A DNA stretch of 64,000 nucleotides. It comes from Photobacterium galatheae. GTDB lineage: Bacteria > Pseudomonadota > Gammaproteobacteria > Enterobacterales > Vibrionaceae. The stretch is from assembly GCF_000695255.1 (NCBI RefSeq), contig NZ_JMIB01000034.1, forward strand, positions 1 through 64,000, read 5' to 3'. Made by a program: the position numbers and the translations under genes. This document shows, piece by piece, positions 21,984-33,077 of this stretch. Each line of letters begins with the position of its first letter. Within the stretch, counting starts at the first letter, position 1. Under the pieces are notes generated by a model. It was not told where the DNA came from, did not search any database, and saw nothing but the letters and a program-made list of their open reading frames with translations.

Positions 21984-23381
21984 ATGGCAGAAAACAGTAA
22001 ATCCAATCGAGTGAAAGACAGTCAGATGGACGCCATCAAGATGCCGCCTCATTCTCTGGAGGCAGAGCAGTCGGTATTGGGCGGCCTGTTGCTGGATAAT
22101 GAGCGCTGGGACAGCGTTGCAGAGAAGGTGGTCTCACGCGACTTCTACAGTCGTCCGCACCGGATGATTTTTGATGCTGCTGCCGGTCTATTGGAATCGG
22201 GCCAGCCACTCGATTTGATTACCCTATCAGAACGGCTGGAGCAGTTAGACCAGCTCGATGATGTGGGTGGATTTGCTTATCTGGCGGAACTGGCCAAAAA
22301 CACGCCCTCGGCGGCGAATATTGCTGCCTATACCGATATTGTTCGTGAGCGGGCGTTGATCCGTGACATGATTGGGGTCGCGAATGAAATTGCCGATGCC
22401 GGTTATGATCCGCAGGGCCGAACCAGTGAAGACTTGCTGGATATGGCTGAGAGTAAGGTTTTCGCCATTGCCGAGCAGCGCACCAATGAAAACGAAGGCC
22501 CGCAGAACGTCGATACCATCCTGGAAAAAACGCTGGAACGGATTGAGTTGCTGTACCAGTCGCCACAGGATGGGGTGACCGGGGTCTCGACCGGCTTTAC
22601 CGATCTGAATAAGAAAACTGCGGGTTTGCAGGGGTCGGATCTGATTATCGTCGCAGCCCGTCCGTCGATGGGTAAAACCACCTTTGCGATGAACCTGTGT
22701 GAAAATGCGGCGATGGAGCAGGAAAAACCGGTGCTGATCTTCTCGCTGGAGATGCCCTCAGAACAAATCATGATGCGTATGCTGGCCTCGCTGTCGCGGG
22801 TCGATCAGACCAAGATCAGGACCGGTCAGCTTGACGACGAAGATTGGGCGCGAATTTCGTCGACCATGGGCATCCTGATGGAAAAGAAAAACATGTACAT
22901 TGATGACAGCTCGGGCCTGACACCGACGGATGTTCGATCCCGTGCCCGCCGGATCGCCCGTGAACACGGTGGTCTGAGCATGATCATGGTCGACTACCTT
23001 CAGCTGATGCGTGTACCGGGTCTGCAGGATAACCGGACGTTGGAGATTGCCGAGATCTCCCGCTCCCTGAAAGCACTGGCGAAAGAGCTGAATGTGCCGG
23101 TGGTGGCGCTGTCGCAGCTGAACCGATCGCTGGAGCAACGTGCCGACAAGCGGCCGGTGAACTCGGACTTGCGTGAATCCGGTGCCATCGAGCAGGATGC
23201 GGACTTGATCATGTTTATCTACCGTGATGAGGTATATCACGAAGACAGTGCACTCAAAGGCATTGCAGAAATCATCATCGGTAAACAACGTAACGGCCCG
23301 ATTGGTTCCGTACGTCTCACCTTCCAGGGCCAGTTCTCCCGTTTCGATAACTATGCCGGCCCGGCTTTTGATGATGAGTAA
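21984..23381 (+). CDS. dnaB: Replicative DNA helicase DnaB
   Basis: Hexameric 5'-3' helicase at the replication fork. The N-terminal domain (PPHSLEAEQSVLGGLLLDNERWD) binds primase; the RecA-like domain carries Walker A ARPSMGKTTFAMN, Walker B SMIMVDYLQLM and the C-terminal arginine-finger stretch IIGKQRNGPIG. The ATG at 21984 gives 465 residues; a GTG at 21972 adds four. No intein is present, since all motifs are contiguous. alr follows after 27 bp, as is usual in gammaproteobacteria. Confidence 0.97.
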   Translation: MAENSKSNRVKDSQMDAIKMPPHSLEAEQSVLGGLLLDNERWDSVAEKVVSRDFYSRPHRMIFDAAAGLLESGQPLDLITLSERLEQLDQLDDVGGFAYLAELAKNTPSAANIAAYTDIVRERALIRDMIGVANEIADAGYDPQGRTSEDLLDMAESKVFAIAEQRTNENEGPQNVDTILEKTLERIELLYQSPQDGVTGVSTGFTDLNKKTAGLQGSDLIIVAARPSMGKTTFAMNLCENAAMEQEKPVLIFSLEMPSEQIMMRMLASLSRVDQTKIRTGQLDDEDWARISSTMGILMEKKNMYIDDSSGLTPTDVRSRARRIAREHGGLSMIMVDYLQLMRVPGLQDNRTLEIAEISRSLKALAKELNVPVVALSQLNRSLEQRADKRPVNSDLRESGAIEQDADLIMFIYRDEVYHEDSALKGIAEIIIGKQRNGPIGSVRLTFQGQFSRFDNYAGPAFDDE

Positions 23382-23408
23382 TTGAAATCCCCAGTAGTAG
23401 GAAAATGA

Positions 23409-24488
23409 ATGAAAGCCGCGACCGCCTATATTGATCTTCAGGCCCTGCGCCAGAACGTTAGTCTGCTCAGACAACAGACTCCGGGTTGTAAATTGCTTGC
23501 GATGGTGAAGGCCAACGGATATGGGCACGGATTGGAACAGGTGGCGACCGGACTGCCGGATGCGGATGGCTTCGGGGTGGCTCGGATCGAAGAAGCGCTG
23601 TCGCTGCGTGCCTGTGGTGTGGTCAAGCCGATTCTGTTGATGGAAGGATTCTACTCGCCAACCGATTTACCGGTGCTGGTGACCAACAATATTCAGACGG
23701 TGGTTCATACGCTGGAACAACTGGAAGCCTTAGAGCAGGCAACTCTGGATACTCCGGTGAAAGTCTGGCTGAAAATTGACAGCGGGATGCACCGGCTGGG
23801 TGTTCGCCCGGAAGAGTTTGAGGCCTTTGTCGATCGCTTGCACGCCAGCCCGAACGTGGCGCAGCCACTGCGCTATATGAGTCATTTCGCCTGTGCAGAT
23901 GAGCTGGACAGTCCGGAGACGAAAGCACAGATTCAAACCTTTATGTCGCTGACGCAAGGCTGTCGCGGAGAACGCTCGCTGGCAAACTCTGCCGGAATTC
24001 TGGCCTGGCCTGAGAGCCACCTGAACTGGATTCGTCCGGGGATCATCATGTACGGTATTTCTCCTTTTGCCGACAAGAGCCATTCTGCGGAAGCTTTTGG
24101 CATGCAGCCTGTGATGACACTGACCTCCAGCGTGATTGCTGTGCGGACGGTGAAAAAGGGTGAAGCCGTCGGGTATGGGGGCACCTGGATCAGTGAACGG
24201 GATACGAAAATTGGTGTGGTTGCGATTGGCTACGGGGATGGCTATCCGCGTACCGCGCCCAATGGCACGCCGGTGTTGATCAATGGTCGTCTGGTGCCGA
24301 TTGCCGGACGGGTATCGATGGATATGCTGACGGTTGATCTGGGGCCGGATGCGACGGACAAAGTCGGCGATGAAGCGGTTTTATGGGGGCTGGGGCTGCC
24401 CGCCGAAGTGGTGGCGGAACATGTGGGGACGATTGCCTATGAGCTGGTCACCAAGCTGACTTCCCGTGTTGCGATGGCCTATCGTTAA
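23409..24488 (+). CDS. alr: Alanine racemase
   Basis: PLP enzyme interconverting L- and D-alanine for peptidoglycan. The 359-residue protein has the PLP lysine K34 in [20 protein letters not shown] and [11 protein letters not shown] Tyr in the [11 protein letters not shown] stretch is the second catalytic base of the family. Probably co-transcribed with dnaB. Confidence 0.96.
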   Translation: MKAATAYIDLQALRQNVSLLRQQTPGCKLLAMVKANGYGHGLEQVATGLPDADGFGVARIEEALSLRACGVVKPILLMEGFYSPTDLPVLVTNNIQTVVHTLEQLEALEQATLDTPVKVWLKIDSGMHRLGVRPEEFEAFVDRLHASPNVAQPLRYMSHFACADELDSPETKAQIQTFMSLTQGCRGERSLANSAGILAWPESHLNWIRPGIIMYGISPFADKSHSAEAFGMQPVMTLTSSVIAVRTVKKGEAVGYGGTWISERDTKIGVVAIGYGDGYPRTAPNGTPVLINGRLVPIAGRVSMDMLTVDLGPDATDKVGDEAVLWGLGLPAEVVAEHVGTIAYELVTKLTSRVAMAYR

Positions 24489-24541
24489 GAGACGTTTCAG
24501 CACGGAAGCTGTGTCATCAGCAGCGTGCTTATCTTTTTTGC

Positions 24542-24577
24542 CAAGCCGTGGTGATTGCCACGGCTTGTCTGTTTTGT
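24542..24577 (+). terminator. Terminator after alr
   Basis: Perfect 10-bp inverted repeat CAAGCCGTGG / CCACGGCTTG with loop TGATTG, followed by TCTGTTTTGT. It separates alr from the convergent ATP-grasp gene. Confidence 0.8.
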
Positions 24578-24605
24578 GCGGGAGGGGTTGGGTGAAATTT
24601 GCGTC

Positions 24606-26072
24606 TCAGAAGCCGCGCAGCTGGATCCGGCGCAGAAACTCAGTCATCACCCGGTCGTAGAGCAAATCACCGAGAAATGCATCTTCGACTTTATGGTCAA
24701 TACTCGGGTTATCGTTCACTTCAATCACCACCACCTGACCGTTCACTTCTTTGAGATCGACGCCGTACAGGCCGGTACCAATCTGGTTGGCGGCTTTGAG
24801 CGCCACATCAATCACGTTCTTCGGCACTTGTTTCAGATCCAGCGTTTCAAAGCCGCCGGAGCTGACCCGGCCGCTGTTGTGGTGCTGGTAAATCTGCCAG
24901 TGTCCACGGCTCATATAATACTTACAGGCGAATAACGGCTGACGGTTCAGAATCCCGATCCGCCAGTCGAAGTCTGTTGGCAGAAACTCCTGCGCCAGAA
25001 TCAGCGTACTGCGGGCAAACAGAGTGTCCATCTGCGTGAGCAGTTCGTCGCGGTTTTTCACCTTGACCACACCTACCGAGAAAGCACCATCCGGCACTTT
25101 CAGCACCATCGGATAGCCGATTTCGTTCTCTGCCTGATCCAGCCAGCCGGGGTCGAAACTTTTCAGCACCGCACTTTTGGGTGTCGGTACCTTGTGTAAA
25201 CGCAGCAGCTCAGTCAGGAAGACCTTGTTGGTGCATTTCATGATGGATTCCGGATCATCCATCACCACCAGTCCCAGCTTCTCGGCTGTTTTCGCGAACC
25301 GGTAGGTGAAATTACCGATGTTGGTGGTGGCGCGGATAAAAAGACCGTCAAACTCACCCAAGCGGGATAAATCATCTGGCGTGATCGTTTGCAGGCGCAT
25401 TCCCAGTCGTTTGGCCGCTTTTTTGAAATTGCTGAGTGCTGTGCTGTCCGATGGTGGCATTTTCTCGCTCGGATCAATCAGCAGCGCCAAATCATAGCGG
25501 GCGTTCTTGTTCGGTTTCGGTGAGCGCCACACCTTGTTTGAAAATCGCTCCAGTGCCTCGGCAAATAAATCCTGCTCCGGATCGGTCAGATCCTGGAAGG
25601 GATAAGGTGTAATCTGATCGACCTGCCAGTGCGCGTCCGAGCGGCGAATGGTGACTTGAATCACGGGCACCATAAAATGCTCGAACAGGCGGCGGGCAAT
25701 TTTTTCAAAGCCCGGCACCTTGGACTGGCCGAAATAAATTTTTTCTTCCCGTTGTTCTCCCGGTGCCAGCAACTGGTGGGCAAATGCCTTTTCCAGTTGG
25801 TCAGACGGGACGGATAGCAGGAAGGGCTGAGACAGGTCATTGATGGTCATGACCCTTGGGATCACCCTGTGTCCTCTGGCCTCTGCCATGAGTGAGCAAT
25901 AGTAGCCGCTGCTCATATAGCCGTAGTCGCGGCACAGGTTAATCACCTGCGTCGCCTTGTTTTCACAAAAAGCGCCCTGCTGTAAATAGGTATCAACAGT
26001 GACAACCCTGTCGGAGGGAAAATACTGCCGCCAGTCACTGTCGTTGTCGGTAATAATGAGGACTTTAGTCAT
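24606..26072 (-). CDS. RLAN-domain ATP-grasp ligase, RimK-like
   Basis: A 488-residue protein with an N-terminal RimK-like ATP-grasp (RLAN) domain (about 1-160, MTKVLIITDNDSDWRQYFPS) and a C-terminal ATP-grasp domain (about 200-488). Visible in the latter are AEKLGLVVMDDPESIMKCTNKVFL, YPMVLKVPDGAFSVGVVKV and the metal-binding end YGVDLKEVNGQVVVIEVNDNPSI. RimK relatives add amino acids to a carboxylate or protein terminus; the substrate here is unknown. The ATG at 26072 has GGTGA about 9 nt upstream. It is divergent, 75 bp away, from the GNAT-C39 gene, and the two are often found together, which suggests a shared peptide-modifying pathway (inference). Confidence 0.85.
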   Translation of the reverse strand: MTKVLIITDNDSDWRQYFPSDRVVTVDTYLQQGAFCENKATQVINLCRDYGYMSSGYYCSLMAEARGHRVIPRVMTINDLSQPFLLSVPSDQLEKAFAHQLLAPGEQREEKIYFGQSKVPGFEKIARRLFEHFMVPVIQVTIRRSDAHWQVDQITPYPFQDLTDPEQDLFAEALERFSNKVWRSPKPNKNARYDLALLIDPSEKMPPSDSTALSNFKKAAKRLGMRLQTITPDDLSRLGEFDGLFIRATTNIGNFTYRFAKTAEKLGLVVMDDPESIMKCTNKVFLTELLRLHKVPTPKSAVLKSFDPGWLDQAENEIGYPMVLKVPDGAFSVGVVKVKNRDELLTQMDTLFARSTLILAQEFLPTDFDWRIGILNRQPLFACKYYMSRGHWQIYQHHNSGRVSSGGFETLDLKQVPKNVIDVALKAANQIGTGLYGVDLKEVNGQVVVIEVNDNPSIDHKVEDAFLGDLLYDRVMTEFLRRIQLRGF

Positions 26073-26147
26073 CTTTTCATTCACCTATAGCCTTGCGGCT
26101 AATTTTGGGATTAAATCGAACTAGTCCACTCAAGCGTGAATCAGTCC

Positions 26148-27263
26148 ATGATAGTCCGTATTGCACAGCTTTATGATCTAGTGAGTTTAAATACACTCGA
26201 GGCTCAGCTTTTCGACGGAGATCGAATTTCTCCCCGTCAGATGCGGCGGTTTATTCAATCGCCTCAGAGTGTGCTGTTCGTCGCGGAAGATGAAGGCCAA
26301 ATTGCCGGCTACGGGCTGGTGTTGTTTCACCGGGGGACCCAGCTGGCACGATTGTATTCCCTTGCCGTCGATCCCGTTTATCGAGGCAGGCACATTGCTC
26401 AGCAGTTGCTGTCTGCGTGCGAAGCGGCGGCACTGGAAAACGGTTTCAATACATTAAGACTGGAAGTGCGGAATGACAATGTCGCTGCGCGAAATCTCTA
26501 TGAAAAATGTGGATATCAACCATTAAAAGTTTTAATCCATTATTACGATGATCTGGCGGACGGCGTCCGGATGCAAAAGCGTCTGAGTCCGGTTGAGGCG
26601 AAGCACCTGCTGCCGCTACCTTTGTATGTGCAAACAACGCCATTCACCTGTGGGCCATCCTGTCTGATGATGAGCCTGTCTTATCTCGATCCAGACTTTC
26701 AGCCCAGCCGGCAAACCGAAATGCAGCTGTGGCGAGAGGCGACCACCATCTTTATGGCATCGGGCCACGGCGGGTGCAGCGGACATGGTCTGGCACTGGC
26801 GGCAAACCGTCGTGGCTGTCAGGTTGAACTGTGGACGCAATCTTTATCGACGCCTTTTATCGACAGTGTGCGGGATCCGAAGAAGAAAGAGATTATCGAG
26901 CTGGTGCATCAGGATTTTTGCCAGCAACTGGATGAAGCCGGCGTCCCTGTGGTTGATGCCATGCCATCGGTTGAGCAAATTGAGGGCTGGCTCAAGCAGG
27001 GGTGCTGTCTGCTGATGCTGATTAGCACTTATCGCTTTAACGGCAGCAAAGAACCACACTGGATTGTGCTGAGCGGGGTCAGTGAGCAGTTCTTTTTCTT
27101 TCATGACCCCTACGCAGAAGACAAGACAGACATTGGTCATCGGGCTCATATTCCGCTGAACAAAGCCGGTTTGAGCCAGATCCTCGGTTTTGGCCGCCAG
27201 AAGCATACCGCCTGTGTGGTGATTCACCCGACGCAGCCGGTTACGACTCGCCCTGCAGCGTGA
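26148..27263 (+). CDS. GNAT acetyltransferase fused to C39-like peptidase domain
   Basis: A two-domain protein of 371 residues. The N-terminal half (about 1-150) is a RimI-like GNAT domain with the acetyl-CoA loop [15 protein letters not shown] and [21 protein letters not shown]. The C-terminal half (about 160-371) is a papain-like domain of the C39/DUF3335 type with the catalytic Cys in [15 protein letters not shown] and a His in [10 protein letters not shown] followed by FFFHDPY. Members of this fusion are annotated beside the RLAN ATP-grasp gene, but no function is established. A GTG at 26136 is an alternative start. Its last 23 bases overlap the convergent yjbQ. Confidence 0.85.
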   Translation: MIVRIAQLYDLVSLNTLEAQLFDGDRISPRQMRRFIQSPQSVLFVAEDEGQIAGYGLVLFHRGTQLARLYSLAVDPVYRGRHIAQQLLSACEAAALENGFNTLRLEVRNDNVAARNLYEKCGYQPLKVLIHYYDDLADGVRMQKRLSPVEAKHLLPLPLYVQTTPFTCGPSCLMMSLSYLDPDFQPSRQTEMQLWREATTIFMASGHGGCSGHGLALAANRRGCQVELWTQSLSTPFIDSVRDPKKKEIIELVHQDFCQQLDEAGVPVVDAMPSVEQIEGWLKQGCCLLMLISTYRFNGSKEPHWIVLSGVSEQFFFFHDPYAEDKTDIGHRAHIPLNKAGLSQILGFGRQKHTACVVIHPTQPVTTRPAA

Positions 27264-27663
27264 TGATGACATGGCGGCTGCCGCCGTGGTCGCGATGCTC
27301 CCCCAGATAAATGCCCTGCCAGGTGCCCAGCGCCAGCCGGCCGTTGCGGATCGGCAGGGTCAAACTACACCCTAAAGTTGATGCCTTGATGTGCGCCGGC
27401 ATGTCATCGTCACCTTCATCAGTGTGACGATAATAAGGTGCGCGTTCCGGCACCGACTGGTTAAAGTGGGCTTCCATATCGCTGCGTACCGTCGGATCGG
27501 CGTTTTCGTTGACCGTCAGGCTGGCAGAGGTGTGCTGGATAAACAGGTGGGCCAGCCCGATCTGAATGCCGTTGAGTTCTGGCAGTTGCCGTTCAATTTC
27601 ATCGGTGATGAGGTGAAAACCGCGTGAACGGGGTTTCAATTGGATTGATTTTTGGAACCACAT
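27241..27663 (-). CDS. yjbQ: UPF0047 protein YjbQ
   Basis: A 140-residue protein of the YjbQ/UPF0047 family, some members of which have weak thiamine-phosphate synthase activity; the physiological role is unclear. Conserved features are [45 protein letters not shown] and [16 protein letters not shown], including the His and Glu residues thought to bind metal. It converges on and overlaps the GNAT-C39 gene by 23 bp. Confidence 0.93.
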   Translation of the reverse strand: MWFQKSIQLKPRSRGFHLITDEIERQLPELNGIQIGLAHLFIQHTSASLTVNENADPTVRSDMEAHFNQSVPERAPYYRHTDEGDDDMPAHIKASTLGCSLTLPIRNGRLALGTWQGIYLGEHRDHGGSRHVIITLQGES

Positions 27664-29847
<2,184 letters not shown>

Positions 29848-29868
29848 GGATTATTCTGACTGAAAAGC

Positions 29869-29898
29869 AAAAAACGCCGCATGATAGCGGCGTTTTTT
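29869..29898 (+). terminator. Bidirectional terminator after pgi
   Basis: AAAAAACGCCGC-ATGATA-GCGGCGTTTTTT, symmetrical, 21 nt after pgi and 22 nt from the convergent cold-shock gene. Confidence 0.93.
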
Positions 29899-29920
29899 AT
29901 GAGTTGCGCATGCCTTTCGG

Positions 29921-30130
29921 TTAAGACAGGGCGACCACTTCGCTGGCTTGCGGGCCTTTTTGGCCGTCAGTAACGATAAACTCAACGTTTTGGCCCTCTT
30001 TCAGGGTACGACGCCCCTGAGCCTGAATAGCGCTGAAGTGAACGAAAACGTCCTTGCCGTCGGCACCAGAGATAAAGCCAAAACCCTTTTCATCGTTGAA
30101 CCATTTTACGGTTCCTGTCAGTTTACTCAT
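29921..30130 (-). CDS. CspA-family cold-shock protein
   Basis: A 69-residue single OB-fold protein that binds RNA and ssDNA and melts mRNA structure. It contains both RNA-binding motifs: RNP1 KGFGFI and RNP2 VFVHFSAI. The ATG at 30130 starts [19 protein letters not shown]; an upstream in-frame start at 30157 would overrun the ribosome-binding site AAAGGAAAG. About 250 bp lie upstream before cheX ends, which leaves room for the long 5' leader common to this family. Which paralogue it is cannot be told. Confidence 0.93.
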   Translation of the reverse strand: MSKLTGTVKWFNDEKGFGFISGADGKDVFVHFSAIQAQGRRTLKEGQNVEFIVTDGQKGPQASEVVALS

Positions 30131-30334
30131 TTGAAGATCTTTCCTTTGTAATCTCATTTCCTTGCGTTACCCGAAGGCAGGCAACACGAACACTATTGAT
30201 TGGTATCTTTTTATGTGCATTGATACCTCAACAGTATTTCCAGTCTAGATCGTAACCGGATCGGGGGGCAATCTTTTCTGCGCCAAATATGCAAAAAGGT
30301 GAGAGAAAACAGTGCAGCTCGCAACATGAGGTCA

Positions 30335-30352
30335 GGCCAGTTTGAACTGGCC
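30335..30352 (-). terminator. Stem-loop after cheX
   Basis: GGCCAGTT-TG-AACTGGCC, an 8-bp stem 27 nt after the cheX stop. No T run follows on the minus strand, so termination would be weak or Rho-assisted. Confidence 0.4.
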
Positions 30353-30378
30353 CGAGAAAAGATGTAATCGGATGGAAA

Positions 30379-30843
30379 TTAGCGGTCGAAGCTGATCTCA
30401 ATGAAGGCTTTGCCGTATTCAGACTCAAACGGCATGATAATGATCGCCCCTTCACTTTTGTGCGTGATCGTGTGACCTCGACCGGAGACGACGGCGGGTG
30501 TGGCCATTTCAAAATCATAGCCTTTTTCTGACAGAATACGCTTGGCACCACCGGTGACCATGTTGGTGATTTCACCGACCATGTCAGTCACTTCATCGTT
30601 AATACCATTCGGACGCTCGCCCAGCATACGCTGCATAATCTCAAGTGCCAGGCCTTCATCAAAAGTGATGGACATGGAGCCCCGGGTTTGCGGTCCCACC
30701 ATGCCAATCAGGCCAGAGACATCACCCCGGGCGATTTCATCTTTTTTCAGCAGAGGTTTTTGCGGGGCCAGCTCCATTGACGCCATGGTCTTGAGCACAT
30801 TCAGCAGAGAGGCCAGAAATGGGTTTACAAATTCTGCTCGCAT
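30379..30843 (-). CDS. cheX: CheX-type chemotaxis phosphatase
   Basis: A 154-residue protein of the CheC/CheX/FliY class, which dephosphorylates CheY-P. The single active-site motif ExxN is present as E91-I-T-N94 (VGEITNMVTGGAK), and the fold-typical stretch SMSITFDEGLALEIMQRMLGE precedes it. One ExxN motif and the length favour CheX over CheC. It is a stand-alone gene away from flagellar clusters. The partner CheY is not in the window. Confidence 0.85.
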   Translation of the reverse strand: MRAEFVNPFLASLLNVLKTMASMELAPQKPLLKKDEIARGDVSGLIGMVGPQTRGSMSITFDEGLALEIMQRMLGERPNGINDEVTDMVGEITNMVTGGAKRILSEKGYDFEMATPAVVSGRGHTITHKSEGAIIIMPFESEYGKAFIEISFDR

Positions 30844-30879
30844 AGGATCTGGATTGCCTTGTTGTTGTACGGAAACGGA

Positions 30880-31326
30880 CTACTTCTTCTGTTGGCATGC
30901 TTGACACACGCCATGGCTTTCTACGACATGATGAGAAATCTGAAAGCCTTGCTGCTGCGCTTTTAGTTTTAGCATTTTTGCCAGTTCATCATCGTGACAT
31001 TCCTCCACATGGCTACATTCATCACAAATGAGCAGTTGGGAACAATGGTCGGTATGATCCGGCAGATGACAGGCAATATAGCTGTTTGTGGACTCGACTT
31101 TATGAACAAATCCCTGAGCGAGCAGGAAGTCGAGCGCACGATAAACTGTCGGCGGCTTCGCCTGAGGTTCGGACTCCCGCAGCAAATCCAGCAGCTCGTA
31201 AGCACTGATCGAACTGCGATGAGACAGAATCAGCGCCAGTACTTTATGACGTTGTGGCGTCAACCGGACTCCCCGTTGTTCACAGAGTTGTTGAGCCTGA
31301 TTCAGCAGTTGCATATGATTTGCCAT
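30880..31326 (-). CDS. zur: Zinc uptake regulator Zur
   Basis: Fur-family repressor that shuts off zinc import when zinc is sufficient. The 148-residue protein has a winged-helix N-terminal domain (RLTPQRHKVLALIL, PPTVYRALDFLLAQGF) and a dimerisation domain with structural-zinc cysteines ICDEC and the C-terminal CQACQ. The HHVVESHGVC pattern fits Zur rather than Fur. A start at the second Met (residue 5) is also possible. Confidence 0.9.
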   Translation of the reverse strand: MANHMQLLNQAQQLCEQRGVRLTPQRHKVLALILSHRSSISAYELLDLLRESEPQAKPPTVYRALDFLLAQGFVHKVESTNSYIACHLPDHTDHCSQLLICDECSHVEECHDDELAKMLKLKAQQQGFQISHHVVESHGVCQACQQKK

Positions 31327-31668
31327 ACTTCCTCAAAAAAGCGACTAGCGTCATAGTCTATCATAGCATTTTGAAAACCTATCTCGGAGAGGCCCAAACG
31401 GTCTTATATGGACAAAATTTTCGTGTAACTGATCACATTCGCATCAGTTTCTGAGCCGTTTGTGGCGTGTGGCTGACCTTCATGGGGTCGGTTTTTTGCC
31501 CTCTGCTGCTGCGATTTGCAGACATGTTGCCTGGTGGTGGAGAGAAATGCTTCTCATCCATCATGGCGGTAGTTCTTAAGCGGTGTTCAGGGCGGGGAAG
31601 CGGCTCAGGAAGACTGCGATGTCTGCGCGTTCAAGACCGGGGAGAGATGCCGGCCCTGAACAGAACCG
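31327..31668. other. Intergenic region between zur and ypfJ
   Basis: A 342-bp gap. It contains the zur promoter side (TATGAT-like elements on the minus strand near 31350-31365) and the candidate small RNA. Nothing convincing is seen in 31500-31668; an open plus-strand frame there runs antisense into ypfJ. Confidence 0.5.
31429..31498 (+). ncRNA. Candidate small RNA 3' part with terminator, between zur and ypfJ
   Basis: Both flanking genes are on the minus strand, yet the plus strand carries a terminator-like element: CTGACC / GGTCGG stem followed by TTTTTT (31472-31497). Just upstream is a perfect 7-bp inverted repeat AACTGAT-N9-ATCAGTT (31429-31451). A plus-strand transcript starting upstream of 31429 and ending at 31497 would have the shape of an Hfq-type small RNA. 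No convincing promoter was found, so the 5' end is unknown. The inverted repeat could instead be a protein-binding site. Confidence 0.3.
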
Positions 31669-32559
31669 TTACTGCATACTCTGGAAAGTCTGGCAGTCCT
31701 TGGGGTTGCCAGACGCGAAGCCTTTCTTGAACCAACTGACTCGTTGTGCCGACGTACCGTGGGTAAAAGCGTCCGGCTGGACAGCGCGTCCGGCCATTTC
31801 CAGCAATCTATCATCCCCGACAGAACTGGCGGCTTGTAGCCCTTCTTCAATATCGCCCGGCTCCAGCAACTGCATGTCGTGGTGGACATAATAGCCCCAG
31901 ACGCCGGCATAGCAGTCGGCCTGAAGTTCGAGCATCACGCTGAGGCGGTTGGCTTCGGTCTCGCTGGCCTCTTGCTGTTGTTGTGCGACTTGTTTGTTGG
32001 TACCCAGAACATTCTGGACGTGGTGTCCGACTTCATGGGCGATCACATAGGCGAAGGCAAAGTCGCCGGGTGCTCCGAGTTTTTTCAATTCATCCATGAA
32101 GCTGAGATCCAGGTAGATCTTGCGATCAGCCGGGCAGTAAAAGGGGCCGGACTGGGCCTGTCCCATACCACAGCCCGTCTGGGTGATGTTGTTGTACAAG
32201 ACCAGCTGAGGTTCCGGGTACTGCCCATCGAGCAATTGCTTCCACACGGTCTCTGTGGTGCCCAGAATGGCAGCAACGAACTGGGCATCTTCATCCTTGG
32301 CAGGCAGGCCGCTGTTTTGGGCGTCCTGCTGCTGAAGCGGTTCTGTTCCCTGCTGAATCCCCATCATGCCGGCACCGCCGGTAAAATATTGATAGGCAAG
32401 ATAGATGCCGCCAACCACCAGGATCAGCTTGCCCACTTTGGTTTTCAGCAGAAACGGCAGAAATCGCAGTAAAGCTGCGACAGGCAGGCCGGACTGTGCT
32501 GGCCCCTGGCCTCGCCGGTCATCAATATTGCTGCTTTGCCGGGTCTTACGCCAACGCAT
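31669..32559 (-). CDS. ypfJ: Putative neutral zinc metallopeptidase YpfJ
   Basis: A 296-residue membrane-anchored protein of the neutral zinc metallopeptidase family. A positively charged N terminus (MRWRKTRQSSNIDDRRG) precedes one membrane segment (about 43-58). The zinc-binding motif is H175-E-V-G-H179 in AYVIAHEVGHHVQ, and the family stretches YCPADRKIYLDLSF and ELQADCYAGVW supply the third ligand region. Physiological substrate unknown. It probably forms its own transcription unit. Confidence 0.92.
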   Translation of the reverse strand: MRWRKTRQSSNIDDRRGQGPAQSGLPVAALLRFLPFLLKTKVGKLILVVGGIYLAYQYFTGGAGMMGIQQGTEPLQQQDAQNSGLPAKDEDAQFVAAILGTTETVWKQLLDGQYPEPQLVLYNNITQTGCGMGQAQSGPFYCPADRKIYLDLSFMDELKKLGAPGDFAFAYVIAHEVGHHVQNVLGTNKQVAQQQQEASETEANRLSVMLELQADCYAGVWGYYVHHDMQLLEPGDIEEGLQAASSVGDDRLLEMAGRAVQPDAFTHGTSAQRVSWFKKGFASGNPKDCQTFQSMQ

Positions 32560-33077
32560 GGCGCGCTCCTCAAAATGATGACGGGGATTCTCTCAGTCTG
32601 AACGACAGCATGGAATTTTGCCTGTTACACACTGAGACACCCAATAACTTCTTCTATCAGGACAACGTGTTTTGTCTTTAGATGAAAGATTGTGCTTTAC
32701 AAACCTGGGTCTGAATTGATTTTTTTCTGTTGTAAATCTTTAAAGACTGCATTTTGTTAAAAAAATGTTCAAAACTCATCGTAGTGTATTGATATTCAAA
32801 ATAAATCTGTTGGTTTTTTTCTCTGTCACTATTTTTTTACATATGAATCGAAGTGAAATTCACTCGGCCTATTTACATTCGTGGCCAGATAAAACAAGAC
32901 GTTAGGTTATCTTTGTGGTGTCTCGCAACTTGAATGTAATAACTCTTCTCTCTGTTTCAGTCGAAAAATTCAGTATTTCATACTTATGCATGAGTCAGTT
33001 GTTGCGTATAGCTTTTTATGTGTGCCTGCAGTGGTAAGGCATTTCCTCAAAACGGATAACAGAGAAAAGGAATCACA
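32560..33077. other. AT-rich intergenic region before the serine protease gene
   Basis: A 518-bp gap between divergent genes, markedly AT-rich from about 32640 to 33000. It must hold the promoters of ypfJ and the protease. No operator was recognised. AGAAAAGGAA lies before the protease ATG. Confidence 0.5.
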
